From: Trichoplax adhaerens | Lineage: Eukaryota > Placozoa > Uniplacotomia > Trichoplacea > Trichoplacidae | Direction: 5' to 3' | Length of the DNA stretch: 64,000 nt | Assembly (NCBI RefSeq): GCF_000150275.1 | Contig: NW_002060943.1 | Coordinates: forward strand, 11,780,878-11,844,877 | Part shown: positions 37,003 through 61,143 of the stretch, one piece after another | Numbering within the stretch: position 1 is the first letter of the stretch | How the letters are laid out: each line of letters opens with the position of its first letter | Notes under the pieces: model-generated | The model's database searches: none | What the model was told of the DNA's origin: nothing | The model's input: only the letters and a program-made list of their open reading frames with translations | Made by a program: the position numbers and the translations under genes

Positions 37003-40000
37003 ATGTCAGCCACTGATTATAAACGAGTTCGAATCCAAGAGTTTTATGGCTCATCGGAATCGCGAACTTATAGTCTAACTAGTAGTAAAAATGGCACCAA
37101 GATAAATGTGATTAAGAGTACAACACCCCCTACCAGTGTTCAATTTTTTAAGGTATTTTTTGTAATCTTACATGTTTAATGTTGCTACAGGAGCAGTGGA
37201 TGAGTTCACCAAATGATTCTTTATATTACCTTCGAATCAAGAGAGACTTGCTTTTACTATTGATGAGATATGCTATATTTGGGTTTGTCTTCCTTCGTTT
37301 TTGTCATTTTTGAAATACCGTAAGCGCATATAAATCATACATAAAGGTATACAGTACGTACTGTACGAGTATATGTTTTAACATAAAATCAAATCGATAC
37401 AGTAGATGATACATTTAAAACACTGCAAGTACTAGCTTAAAATTTTGCAGAAACTACTATCCAGTGATATACAATACGTACTGAACTATTTAATTGAATA
37501 GGAAATCCTTGACCTATTCTCGTTAATTTGTTTACTGTTGTTCATTTCTTAGTCAGTTTTTCTGCCTCAAGGCTATCCTGAAAGTGTTAGCGGTGATTAC
37601 TTGACATATCAGCTATGGGATACTCTTCAGGTATGTGATCCTCTACTTGCCTACAAATATATTGCTTTTTTATATTTTTGAAGTCGTATAAGGAAATACA
37701 GTACTTTCAAGTTTCAAGCTTGTGATATACACTGCCTTGTATTCTTTAGCAAATTATAATGTCTTCTAAACTATTTTATCCTTCCGCGAATATGCGTATG
37801 CAATTTTGCTATTGGTGTTTGAAATCGATTCCTTAGCAGTAGTAATATACAGTATGAAAGATAACGTATATCTTTATGTGAATAGTGTGCACCTGCAATA
37901 TAGTAAATGATTTAATTAGAAGCTAAATAATTAAATTGCTTCGTAATGCACATATGGTTATTAGGCGTGGAATACGATTTGCAATAATAGCTATTTGTTT
38001 CATAATTTCCTAGTTAATTAGATAGTTTACGTCGGCTGACATACGAATAGGTTATGATGCTAATTTAATTCTGTACTACTATTACCCTTTACGTAGTTGG
38101 AACTTTACATAGCAAGGATTTGACATAACAATAGATAGTAGATACATTTTTAATTTACTTTATACATTAGGCATTTTGCTCATCTATTACCGGTACGCTA
38201 GCAACTCAGGCTATATTAAAAGGTGTTGGAGTTGGTGATGAGAAAGCTACTGTTGCCGCAGCTGCAATGACATGGATGTTAAAAGGTCTGATTATTATTT
38301 GCATGTGATACATGTATTCTATTCCTATTTATAAGAAGTCATAATTGTATGATGAAGTATACGTATTAATGTAAGAATTTGATACGTTATTACTATACTT
38401 AAAGTGCAAACAACTAATTTAATTGGGTCTATATATTCTATTTGTCAAGATGGAACGGGAATGATAGGTCGAATATTATTTGCGTGGCTTCGAGGGTAAG
38501 CGATAGTATGATCTTTCATCCTGATGAAATATAGAGTGACAGTTACTGCACAGTATGGGCCTAATATCGAATCTAATTTGCGTTTAAATGTTATTTCCAA
38601 TTTATTATTTCAGAACCAGTCTGGATTGCGATGCTAAGAAGTGGAGGCTAGTTTACAAAAAATACTGACTTTGATATAGCATGAATTTATTAAGATACAA
38701 TTTGTATATGTTCCACAATATTCTCAGTTATACCTAAAGGATGCTTATATTTATATCATATAGATTATTTGCTGATTTCTTAAATGATGGAGCTTTATTC
38801 ATTGAAATGATAGCTCCGAATTTTCCCCATCTGTTTACACTATTATTATGTGTGGCTAGCGTTGCTAAGGTAGTTGTTATAAAAAAGCTCTAAGTGTAGT
38901 TAATCTAATATTACAGTAGTAATTGTTCATCTTTAAATGTTAGTCAATTGTTGGTGTGGCTGGAGGAGCTACAAGAGCCGCTTTGACAATGCATCAAGCA
39001 CGAAGAAATAATATGGCTGATGTATCTGCTAAAGATGGTAGCCAGGTAGTACAGATTCTACGGTAAAAGTAAATGGATGTATAGAGTTTATTACTTTTAC
39101 TGTCGTTAAATATTTGAAACCTAGGATAGATATTAGAAATAAGTTTTGCCCTTATTTCTTGATATTAGATAGTTTATTAGCGTTATAATATATTGTCTTT
39201 GCATGCAATTGGAAAAATTATGAATTATGTTATCGTACTGAGTAATAATTTATAAAGTTTGTAATCTTATCATAGGAAACTTTGGTAAATCTCTCTGCTC
39301 TAATAGTGGGCCTATTCTTATTGCCTGCAGTGACTGGAAATGCTAGGTGGAGATCAATTTGCCTGTATTTTATGGCGCATATTAGATAATTCTAATGCAT
39401 TGTTACTCACTCTAAATATAATAAAATTTCTTACTTTTGAATAGTGTAACCTTTACGTCTGTACTACAGCTCAACACAATTGTCATATTTTACGACTGTT
39501 TAGGATTATCTGGACGCTGTTTTTTATGTTTACTATGCTACACCTTTACGCTAACTACAAGGCCGTTAGTTCTGTAGTTATGGAAACGTTAAACAGAGAA
39601 CGTTTGCATATTCTTGCTTATAATTTTTTTCGATATGGCTCAATCTTGTCCCCAGCTGAAGTTTGTCAGAGAGAGTCGGTTATAATTATGAAAGATCAAT
39701 ATAAATTGCGTATGATTTTAGGAGCTGAATTTAAAGAATCAATTTCAAGGTAGTCTAATAACGCTTTTCCTAGATTTCATTAGGCGAAATTGTATTTAAA
39801 ATTTATGCTTGCTAATGTAATGAAAAATATTTTAGTGAAGACTGCTTCACAGCTTTCGGCAATCAAGAGAAAAGGAAATATGCACTCACGGTGCATATTG
39901 GCAGTAGATCAAGAAAAGGTTAGTAGATAAATCATCTTGAGTATCTTAATAATAAGTAATGAATGATATATTTGTATGATCAGTGCAAGTTTGTAATTAG

Positions 40001-40824
40001 TTTAGTTTTACATAGTTTTTACTTTCATGAATAGTGAAAGGTCAATTAATTACTCATAGTCTACGCGTATATTAGCAATTTTTGTCAAGCGTTTAATTTT
40101 ATATTTTTAATTTCGATGCGTATGATAACGATAGGTACCATATATATCCTTTTATATCGTCAGTCATCTGCTGAAGATATTATTAAGGCTTGCTTTCATG
40201 CTGAACTGCTACGGTGGTGTTACGACAACAATGGCTATGGAGCTTCTATGGTTAGTTAGTGCTTAGCAATATAAGAGTAGCTATAATACGTATGCTACGT
40301 CCGCTAATCGCAATAGTATAGCCACTTGCTGAATGCTGGCTTATGCTATTTTGTTGACGTTTCAAGAAGATACACGTAGTTCTTCATCAGACATCCCAAA
40401 CGATTATATTAGAATAGCCAAGTTATTAAAATTCTTATAATCATACTAACTATAAAGTTTTTTAACTATTTAGACTATTGGTTTTGAGGAAATGACGGAT
40501 TTGTCGAAGACCTTAAGAGAAGGTACTAGTAATTATACTTTGATCAATTCCGGCTGCTTTTAGGTACTAGTTCTTACTTAGATTAGGTGATTGTTAAAGT
40601 TGTATAATGATAGCAATTTTGCTCGCTTGATATGTACAGAGATACAGGTTCTGAACTGTTCAGGCAAGGCAGAAGGAAAACTCATTCATTCTGTTGCACA
40701 GTCTTACTCTATTGCCGATACTTTGTTCCCAAGTTTTGTAAATTTCCTTCGGAGCTCAGGATGGGTGACTAACTATAACATGCTGGGAGCAGATGAATGG
40801 AGAATTACTTGCGATCTCGAATGA
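37003..40824 (+). CDS. RUSF1: RUS family member 1 (DUF647 protein)
   Basis: Thirteen exons: 37003-37152, 37553-37630, 38171-38285, 38450-38495, 38614-38646, 38764-38869, 38944-39045, 39276-39346, 39504-39749, 39836-39918, 40135-40250, 40474-40522, 40664-40824. All phases agree and give 451 residues, close to the vertebrate protein (about 470). Diagnostic stretches are SVFLPQGYPESVSGDYLTYQ, GDEKATVAAAAMTWMLKDGT, FADFLNDGALFIEMIAPNFP, VAGGATRAALTMHQARRNNM, DVSAKDGSQETLVNL and YANYKAVSSVVMETLN. Several hydrophobic segments are consistent with a membrane protein. Plant relatives (RUS1/RUS2) act in UV-B and auxin responses; the animal role is poorly known. Intron 5 (38647-38763) must use a GC donor: the only GT-based reading breaks the frame. 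The C-terminal DEWR motif is present. AATAAA follows the stop at 40921. Confidence 0.95.
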
Positions 40825-42220
40825 TCAACTGTAGTGATAACACAATTTGTAAATGATGGCTTTTGGTTTATTAAATGAAAAGTGCGGTATTATACAGTAC
40901 ATTGCATCGTCATGGTTTATAATAAAAACGGATTTGATTCCTGTTAAAAAGACGACATAACTTAAAATCAATGGTTACCAGGTAACCGTACTATAGTATT
41001 GAGTGCTCGGTTGGTAAAAGTAAGACGTCTTAATAGGTAGCTGGCAGCAAGTAATGGATTTCCTCAGCACTGCAAATACTGAAACCATTCTGTTTATCAT
41101 ACGTACACGCTAATGCTTTGCCATCGATAAAATTCAGCAACAAACTACAGTATATCTATGCATCGTGATGAGCCATAAGCATATAACACTACAGTGCAGT
41201 TTTGCAAGGAAAGTATTCTACACTCTACTGTTGTTCTTTATTCCTTTCTACTATTCCAGTCTATTCGACAATAGTTAATGTAACGGTGCAACAAATGTTT
41301 TTCCTGATAATACTGCTTCTTACAAATTGACGAATGTGAGCGACATGGTATAGGTCAGCTACAGCGTCGTTGTATACGAAAGCAGAAAATTTATTGATGA
41401 TACCATGCTGTGTTAACGTACTGTTTAGTATCTCAGACTTTTTTAACGTATTGTACGGTGAAATCCTGTATTTTCCCAACAGCTATTTTTGTTGGATTGT
41501 CGACGCAATGCCAACAAATGGTAATAAATATTCTAAAAAAAAGTGAATCTAACAGCATTCTATCAATCGTACTGCCTTTTTATCTAGTGTGTACAGTTAC
41601 TACAATAAGTGCTGCATATGGTATAGATGAGATACAGACAGAAAAACAAACCAAGCACAAGAAAACTAACTTGTATTAATAGCTATCAAAGATAACTTTG
41701 TAAAATTGTCTTCTATTTTAGGACTAAACAACAGTGTTTAGCTAAGATACATATTAACCTATAAGGGAATTAAAAAGTATGCTAAATAATGTTAACCTAT
41801 CATACTACCAACATGTTACTATCCAAAGTAAAGCGCTCACACACAGTGATTGCTTTAAATGTCCTTTTTAGCACGTTAAGAGCTTAAGGCATTTGGTAGC
41901 TACAAAGTTCACACACAGTGGACAAGGTAGTGCTAATATATATCCTAATGTTATCGCTATTACGTTAGAAGAAATGTCGATAATAGCGACAGTATGACAT
42001 AGTATCATGGCCGTGGAAACATTAATAGTAATCGTAATTTACAAGAAAAAATTTCCCTTTACCGTTACTGTCTAGATGCAACACAAAAGCATGATAGCAT
42101 GAGTGAAAGATAATTTAATCATGTCGAAACACCGGTACATTTATAGCATCTAAAAGTAGTACTATTAATTCTTAACATTCAAATTACATAAAACACGTAC
42201 GTTATAGTAAACTACCGCAT
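40825..42220. other. Spacer between convergent RUSF1 and calmodulin genes
   Basis: Contains the RUSF1 poly(A) signal, an X-box-like palindrome at 40974-40986 and scattered GTAC palindromes. No gene is supported. Confidence 0.5.
40974..40986. promoter_or_regulatory. X-box-like (RFX-type) palindrome
   Basis: GTTACC-A-GGTAAC fits the RFX consensus GTNRCC(0-3)RGYAAC with a one-base spacer. It sits 150 bp after RUSF1 with no gene start nearby on either strand, so a regulatory role is uncertain. Confidence 0.3.
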
Positions 42221-45489
<3,269 letters not shown>

Positions 45490-45584
45490 GTTGCTTCTTT
45501 CGGTACAAAAAAGCCGTTCTTTTCTAAATGTATCGTCGTGATCTCGAATATGCCTGTCTTAAAAATGTCGTGTTGCTACAGTAA

Positions 45585-45707
45585 ATTGGCCTACGGTGTT
45601 GCGGGCGACTACTCGTTCTTTGATTGGCTGGCGTTAAGGAGGAAGACCATTGTGAGCATGTGCTAATTGACGTCATCAGCCCCAAACAACGCCGATTGGT
45701 AATCGGC
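45585..45707 (-). promoter_or_regulatory. Calmodulin promoter: CRE plus three CCAAT boxes
   Basis: Read on the minus strand, this GC-richer island holds CCAAT at 45699-45695, 45627-45623 and 45589-45585, and the full palindromic CRE TGACGTCA at 45668-45675. The CRE is about 180 bp before the ATG. The distal CCAAT lies in a GCCGATT-GGT-AATCGGC palindrome (45691-45707). No TATA box is seen. Confidence 0.6.
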
Positions 45708-45766
45708 GGGTCTTTAGTACACAGTTCACAGTCCACGATGCAATAAGGTGTTAGCAGTTATCATTT

Positions 45767-45835
45767 ACTGTACTGTATTGTACTGTACAGTACTGTACGA
45801 GTGTACTGTACATACAGTACTGTACAGTGTAGTCT
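45767..45835. repeat. GTAC-palindrome cluster upstream of calmodulin
   Basis: Overlapping TACTGTAC / TACAGTAC units fill the stretch, mostly on a five-base period (GTACA/TGTAC). Similar clusters lie at 45887-45902, 45957-45978, 43832-43863, 60451-60474 and 60690-60707. Confidence 0.7.
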
Positions 45836-46850
45836 GACACTCTGATTCTGAGCATCGCTAGTACAGTCCTGAGGACTGTACTTCTACAGTACTGTACTGT
45901 ACTGCACTACCGTATAAGAAAGAGGAATTTTTCAGCAAAAAGTCGTTGGTACAGCTTGTACTGTACTGTACTGTACGTACTGAATGGTACAGACGTACAG
46001 TGTGACAGATGACTTTAAGTTTAAATTTCAATTTAATTTTCATTTTTACTTACAGTTACAGACTTACAGTATTCACGTTTTTTATATTCATGAGTAACTT
46101 TTGCCAGTGAACTACAGTACAAAAGGCTAAAGGCAGTACTATACTGTATAGTTAATTGACTTTTTCAAGATGCATTGATACCATAGACATGGTAGTTACA
46201 GTACAGCTTAATTTTACAGTCAAGTTTACATCAAGTTGATCCTTCTGCGTTCCGCGTAAATGAGACATTTACTGTATGCATTTATCGTATCATTTTTTGC
46301 TATCCTCATCGAGGCGCACCAGTGAAAAGAAATTGTTAGACCCATCCGTATCTGGCTACCGAGTGACACCAATAATAATTTAGATAGATTTACAATGAAT
46401 TCATTCGAATGGAGCATTAACAGTAAACAACTCAGTTACTACTATTTAGCCTGTAGACACTGAATTGGCTGTACTATGTTCAGTGAGACGCGGGACTCGT
46501 AGAGAAGAAAAAACGAATCCCCGAAAATCCCATGTCTATCACGTTGCTAAGCCGACGGTAGGATTGGATGGCTTAGAAAATAATTACAATCACGTAATCC
46601 TGCATAGGCATGTGAATGAATAATAATACAGTAATTATTTATTGTAATTACAGTGTCATCATCACGGTTAATGATAAAAACGGCAAGCACAGTAAAATTG
46701 ACGCCATGTCGCTAGCGAAGAACCACAGATCATATAGCACGCTGGGAAGCGGGGGGGAATGATCGCGACTACCAACTTTAGAAACCATGCTGTTTAAACT
46801 GGACTAAATGCATTAATTAATTATTAATTAATTATTTTGCAATCCATTAC

Positions 46851-46893
46851 GTACAGTACAGTACAGTACAGTACTGTACTGTACAGTACAGTG
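46851..46893. repeat. (GTACA)n satellite folding into an inverted repeat
   Basis: Four to five TACAG units in a row switch to TACTG/TGTAC units. The tract is therefore both a pentanucleotide microsatellite and a near-perfect hairpin. It lies about 200 bp before the BROX start. Confidence 0.75.
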
Positions 46894-47098
46894 CTAACTT
46901 CCCCTAACAGTAACAAAGATACCGAAAATAAATGGTAGTCATTGCCCATGCTCAGCAAAGAGGAAAACAATGAATCATCGAAAATAAATCATTACGTAAT
47001 TATCAACATTTACCGTGTGTACTAGACACTGTATGCTACAGTATACTGTAGTGATCAAGGACTGTACATTGTACACTTACTCAAGATTGAATGTTGAC

Positions 47099-50000
47099 AT
47101 GGCGGACCAGTGGTTCCACCGAAATCCCTTGAAGGCCACTTCTACTTTGAAATTCGATAACGCAAAGAGAGTTTGCAAGAATAATGATGCTTTTAAGCTA
47201 TTTGAGTAAGATTATAGTTCGCTTTTTCATGTTAGATGCTTGTTGAGAGTGGATTGACGTGATGATCATTTCTAAATGAGCTCTGCTTTACAGTACAGAT
47301 TGCTATTTGTCACCTAATGGACTTGTTCAACAGTAGTGTAGGCAAAGTGGGGAAATGGCTGTTCCATGTTAGTGAATAGCATCGATTTCGCCTTGCAGTA
47401 GATATTCAGATAACTTGACCAACTAATACAGAATCCAGTAACAGTATAATGAAATAGTTTGAACTGCTGTTGACGCTGTAATGCGAGTTTATACAAGGGG
47501 TAGGCAATTGTAGGCATGTCTTTAGTCAGATTGTATCGCTGTTTCTTCTCAAATGTGTGATGATCTATTTTTCATGAATGAAAATACCCTTCTACGCGGT
47601 AAAATGACTCAATCAAATGATTGAATATCGGTAATACTTTAGTGAGTAGATTTGCAATTAGGTGTAGTTCTAAAATTTGCCTACGCAATATAATACTGAC
47701 CATTGCGGTATTTTTAAGAATTACTGTATATATACACTCTAGAAATAGTAATGAATTCATTAAGTTCTGAAAAATATCCCATCAAGGATATCATCATTTA
47801 CAAATTCATACATACATCAGTGATACTTCAGTCAACAGTGTAGGATTATATATATTTCTACAATTGTATTATGCAATAAGATATTGTGACAGCGATAATG
47901 AGCAGCGATACAACGAAATTTTAAGAATGCCTTGTACAGTATTAGGCTAATATTGACTAGTGGGTCATGTCCTATCAATCTCCTTCAGTATGTAGACGAT
48001 ATGCCATATTTTACATGTTTATAGTTGTTTTAATCAACCTTACTTGTAATGTAGACTAATAAAAATAGATAGATATTATTAGTAGCCTATGCATGTGCTT
48101 TGATGTTGGATGTTATACAATGGTTTATTACATCCTTCCGTATTGACACAATCGGTGGATCGTAATTCGTAGATAACTTTCAAATACTATAAGTACGGTA
48201 TATTTTCAATATCTTTTTCTCCTGTCACATAGTACAGCAATTTAGCTTATATCAGTACAGTCATTATAAAAGTGCTATGATGCAATTAAATCAAATTTAC
48301 CCACTTTCTATGCTAGTGAGGATAATAAACTATTAAGGGTTTTAACTACGATCTGCAATGTGTACTATGGATTACAAATTAAATGGTAAAATAAAATAAT
48401 GCTAACGAGTAGAATAGAAACATTTATAATAGTGTTAGTAGCATGGCAGTCAATGTTATTACAATGGGGTATCTTAAGAAACGATTCAAAGTTATACTTC
48501 TGTAATGCACTCTAATTAAGTCTTACTTTGCAATGTTTTTTCACACTTGGTAGAAAAACCAACGAAGAAAGAAAAAACCTACTCAATATCCTCAAAAATC
48601 CACAAAATGATATGAAACTTATCGAAACATCCTGGCAAAAATATTTTGCACTATATCTAGGCTTTGTTTTCAATGCCCACAAACCTGGACAAGACAGTCC
48701 TTTGCGAAATTTAGTACCAGTCCATTGGACTCAATCGTTGACTGGTAGAATAACAGTGTGAGTAGTATGTAGCTGTTATTCACCGTAATCTATACACATA
48801 ACAAAATTGAATACGGCACCCATATTTTACGAATTTGATAAATTTTTCTTTCCAAATATACCGTAGTACAATCTGTCCTATAAAGTCATAATTACTTATC
48901 TATTTATAATTCTGTAAATGCAAACAAATTCTGCTGTGTTAACTGACACAGCATTGCTATAACGTAGATTTCCTTCTAAAATGGTTATTCTAAAGTTCTA
49001 AAATGATTAAATATTTTATACGCATTTTTAGTTAAGCGTTTTCTTTATTCTCGATGTTACAGTAATACCTCTGACGGAATCTTTGAGCTAGCATCAATGC
49101 TAATCAATGTAGCTATTTGGCACATGAAACGCGCTTCATGTTTAGCGGAATCAGGGAGGTAAGCCTGCATCAGGAAGTAATGCAACTTACTGTACAGTAA
49201 TAAGATGATGATGTTGGATCGAAAAATTTTTTTACTGTACGTTATTGCTATTGTGAATAGTTTAATTCATCAGTTGATAATGCATACTTTAGTAATCAGA
49301 ATCTTAAATATATTATAGATCCTTTTACACTGAATACAGTATTTATGATGTATCATAAAGGAGATTACTGATTAATTATACTTTGTTAAATAACTAGCCT
49401 AACTATGGATGATGCCAAAGACATTCATAAATCACTTCGTATAGCTGCTGGATTATTTCAGTTTGTAAAGGTGATACAGAAATGATTTTGTATCGGTGTA
49501 AATATAACTGGCCTGATCTTAACTGCATATAACGTTCTAATTTATCCCCGCTAACAATAGGAAAACTATGCAGCTTCTTTAACTTCGATCACTGGATCTT
49601 GTAAAGATACCGAACAGCAAATATTAGAAGCATATTATACGCAGTGTATTTCAGAAGCTGAAGAAGGTGGGTATTATTCCGAGATACTATAACGCGAAAT
49701 TAATTGCCTATTGTGGCTAACTATATGCTATATTTCCATACCGACAGCAGCTTCAATCTTGTAGATTAGCGTAATTTTTAATTAATATTCAATGGTTGTA
49801 ATTACATCAACTACACCAAAAGAACTGTCTTATATTTTATCTAGTTACCGTTGCTAGAGCTATAGAACTAAAGCACCAGGCGTCTGTCGTTGGTGGCTTA
49901 TCTTATGAAACTTCCAAGCACTTTCAAGCTGCTGGTAACACAACCAATCTAAACTTCAGATAAATCGTGTATCATTACCGTTTCTAAAATATTTCATAAT

Positions 50001-51079
50001 ACACGTTATTATCATCTAAGAAGTAATATTGTAATAAAATGACTATGATTAGTTATACTAATTTATATTTGTTGACTTTAGCAACTTTATTATCATCTGT
50101 AAATGTAAATTATGCGGGCAAATGGAAGAAATACTTAGTTTTGAAATCCGTTTTTTATAAAGCATGCGTAAGTGCCCGTAGTCTATGATTGTAGTTAGAA
50201 TTATTATTTAAAGTCCTAGATAGACTTACAATTTGATGATTTCTTAGGCCTACGGGTGTTATTCAGAAGTTTTATTACAAAAAGATAAATGCGGTGAAGC
50301 AGTCAAGTTTGGACAAGAGGCTTTGCAGTGTATGTCAGCAAAGATAGTTGTATAGTTTGTAACGGAAACGTTAACTTAGATTTGATAGCATCCTGTACTA
50401 GGTTACTGGTTTAAATTCTTGGCTAATGACTAGTATATCCTATTTCTAGTATATAACAGTATTGAAAGTGCCTGCAGAGAGTATCTGCGTTTTAAAGGCG
50501 AAGGTAAAGCTGCCAGAGTTATTGATCACCAATTTTTTAGAAAAGTTGGAACAATGATCAAGCGTAATCTGGATAAAGCTAACAGAGAAAATGGCTTTAT
50601 GTAAATTTTTAAAATTAAATTTTTCACTTTTGGTAGTTTATCCATTACACTCAAGTATTGCATTCTTTACTGAAAATTGTAGATATCATCATAGAGTGCC
50701 TGCAGAATTGCCTCAACTCGATTTAGAAGCAAAGTACGGAATCGTACAACCTGAAAGTATTACTATGCCGCCTGCTGATGAAGGATGGACAGAACAAATT
50801 TATGCTTCGATTGATGCCCACGCCTATGCTACAACGGTACTGCTGATATCAACTATCTATAATATTTTAAGATCATCTATACTTACCTAGCTACCTTGTG
50901 CACTAAATATAATTTGTTACTACTCTTTGTTCATTTAAGTTGCCCATCTAAAATTTAATTTTAATTTACAGGCTGCACAAAAGGATACGGAAGCAGTTAA
51001 GGAGTTACCTGCTGTGGCGGAAGTACCAGGCAAGCAACAAAGCCAGAAATCAGGAGATTCGTTATGCATTATTTCGTAG
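47099..51079 (+). CDS. BROX: BRO1-domain protein BROX
   Basis: Eleven exons: 47099-47205, 48554-48757, 49063-49158, 49398-49470, 49561-49666, 49845-49934, 50082-50167, 50248-50329, 50450-50600, 50683-50836, 50972-51079. The frame is continuous and gives 418 residues (human BROX about 411). Diagnostic parts are WFHRNPLKAT at the N-terminus, FELASMLINVAIWHMKRAS, KSLRIAAGLFQFVK, VARAIELKHQ, WKKYLVLKSVFYKACAYGYY and HHRVPAELPQLDLEAKYGIV. The BRO1 fold spans almost the whole protein and in relatives binds ESCRT-III CHMP4. It ends in CIIS, a CaaX box equivalent to the farnesylation site of BROX, so membrane anchoring is expected (nuclear-envelope and ESCRT-related membranes in other animals). It is divergent from calmodulin (1.6 kb head-to-head) and convergent with the MSK gene. 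Confidence 0.95.
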
Positions 51080-52333
51080 TTCCTGAAATCAGTTTATTCT
51101 CGCATGGTTATATATGTCCATATAATATTTTGAGATTCGCTCGCGAACACAACTTCGTATCTACTTTCAACAATCGTATTAATATTGCTGTTGCCTCAAT
51201 GCATATCTATGTTACATGCTTGACGAAGATACAGCTGACTATCTGTTTCTTGTTGTATTTCGTAAGTTGTATGCTACTGTATCATTAACTTAATAGATTT
51301 AAAAACGTAGGTTAAAATATCAATGTGACTGGCATAATACAGACGGTAATCTTGTACAGGTTAAAAATATTAGGCTGCTTAAAAATTACGAGTATGTCAT
51401 AATTATTTTATAATTTTTATTTGAATGATTTCTTTATCCTTAGCTACATTTTAATTGATAAAATGTTACTGGATTGTATATTTGTACAACATGTGCTATA
51501 TTGGCGTGTTTCATGTATATTTAACATAGTAGATAAGCAGTAAAACGTTATGATACAATTTTCAATGTATGCGTCCTTTTAGTATAAATCGAAATATTTA
51601 ATCACCTTGAAAAATCATAACCTATTTCGTACGCTGAGGGTTCATAAGGAAAGTTCGTCAGGAGGTATTTATTATAAATAGACTTTTAAGGTGAGCGGGT
51701 ATCCAATTGTCAGATGTATAACTCTTTCAGTAAATATTACAATATCTGTTGCTTCCTGCACCAATAAGAGTATAACTGTTGGATTTCCGCAACGACAGTT
51801 ATAGGATACAAGTATAGTACTTTAAAATCTATGTACATTTCATAATAGTCTGTAAATTATAAAAATATACGGGTTATAATGATATTTTAAATATACTATA
51901 TTCCGTGTTATCATCGGTAGTAAAACAAGAATTTCATTAGAATTAGGCGGTAAAAGAGGGTAACAAAATACTAGCACAATCCTACGTAAATGATAATTTA
52001 ATTAATGGATCAAAGGAAAAGAGAATTTGCACTTTATGCCGTTAGAGAATCGATAATGTCAATGTTAGTAAATATTTTTTTTATCTAAATTATTGCATTC
52101 GAAATTGCGTAAGTCATAAAATAAAGACTGCGATACCGCATTATTATATCGAAATAGATATATTCGATAGTAACTTATAGCGATAATAAAATCGTTTTAA
52201 TTCAGCTTGAGGAATAATTTGTTTATAAAAAAGTAAAATAAATACAGTAGCGGTAGTAAATAATAATTAGTTTCGACAATTTAAATTAATTGAATTAAAT
52301 TTATTACAGATACAGTAAAATTTCGAAGTTACT
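51080..52333. other. Spacer between convergent BROX and MSK genes
   Basis: Non-coding 3' regions of two converging genes. An AATAAA on the minus strand (52305-52300) lies about 30 bp after the MSK stop. Nothing else is recognised. Confidence 0.5.
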
Positions 52334-60334
<8,001 letters not shown>

Positions 60335-60712
60335 ATCGATCTTGAATCGATTGCAAAGAGAGAGAGAAAAAATGGCTTGGATGAGTTCGATGACTAAACT
60401 TGTTTATCTCGTCGTTTTACTCAACTTTTATGGGTAAACAGAATCACAGTGTACAGTACTGTGCACTGTACAGAGGTCAGATTCAATACTGTAGTGGACT
60501 TGGCTAGAGCGTGTCAAGCCTCTACTATCCTTATATGGATTAGTATGGATTTCAGGCATCCTAGACGATCCATAGGCAGTTTGGCCACGCAAAAGGAATA
60601 TACTGTACTTTCCGAGGACAGGAAGATTCAGTGTTGGACAGACAGATAGATAGGATCGGTCGACAGATTTAGTACGGTACTCTACTGTCTAGTACAGTAC
60701 AGTACAGCACCA
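60335..60712. other. Region upstream of the MSK start
   Basis: Holds a GA-rich tract just before the ATG on the gene strand (TC on its complement) and GTAC palindrome clusters at 60451-60474 and 60690-60707. No TATA box or other consensus promoter element was identified. Confidence 0.4.
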
Positions 60713-61143
60713 TCAACTACTGTACCATAGGTCTTGATGGAAACAAGCAACTACTGCATTTTGAAAAGGACTTGTCAAATCTCAATCATCAATCTACCCC
60801 TAAAATCGGCCCATTTCAAAATGGTAATCAAGCGAGAGGGACATTAACAAATGGTAATCAAGAGAGAGGGACATTATTTGCTCTGTCAACTACTGTACCA
60901 TAGGTCTTGATGGAAACAAGCAACTACTGCATTGAAAAGGACTTGTCAAATCTCAATCATCAATCTTACCCCCTAAAATCGACCCATTTCAAAATGGTAA
61001 TCAAGCGAGAGGGACATTAACAAATGGTAATCAACAGAGAGGGACATTATTTACACTGTAAGATCGTTTCCAGTCGCTCTCTCTTGATTACCATTTTGAA
61101 ATTGGACGATTTTGTGGGTGTGATTGATCATTGAGAAGTCCCT
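60713..61143. repeat. Two 173-bp direct copies plus a partial inverted copy
   Basis: Copy 1 (60713-60885) and copy 2 (60886-61058) are nearly identical, with single-base indels; both start TCAACTACTGTACCATAGG and carry GACTTGTCAAATCTCAATCA. Each ends with a 27-bp internal repeat around AAATGGTAATCAAGCGAGAG. An inverted part copy (61075-61143, CTCTTGATTACCATTTTGAAA...) follows, so copy 2 and the inverted piece can form a long hairpin. The high identity implies a recent duplication. Confidence 0.85.

Noticed and set aside
45524-45736. 70-codon minus-strand open frame upstream of calmodulin
   Set aside because: It lies over the GC-richer promoter with CCAAT and CRE elements; the translation looks like random GC-rich sequence.
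45767-46893. GTAC clusters considered as a CRISPR-like array
   Set aside because: Units are overlapping palindromes without regular spacers, and the genome is animal.
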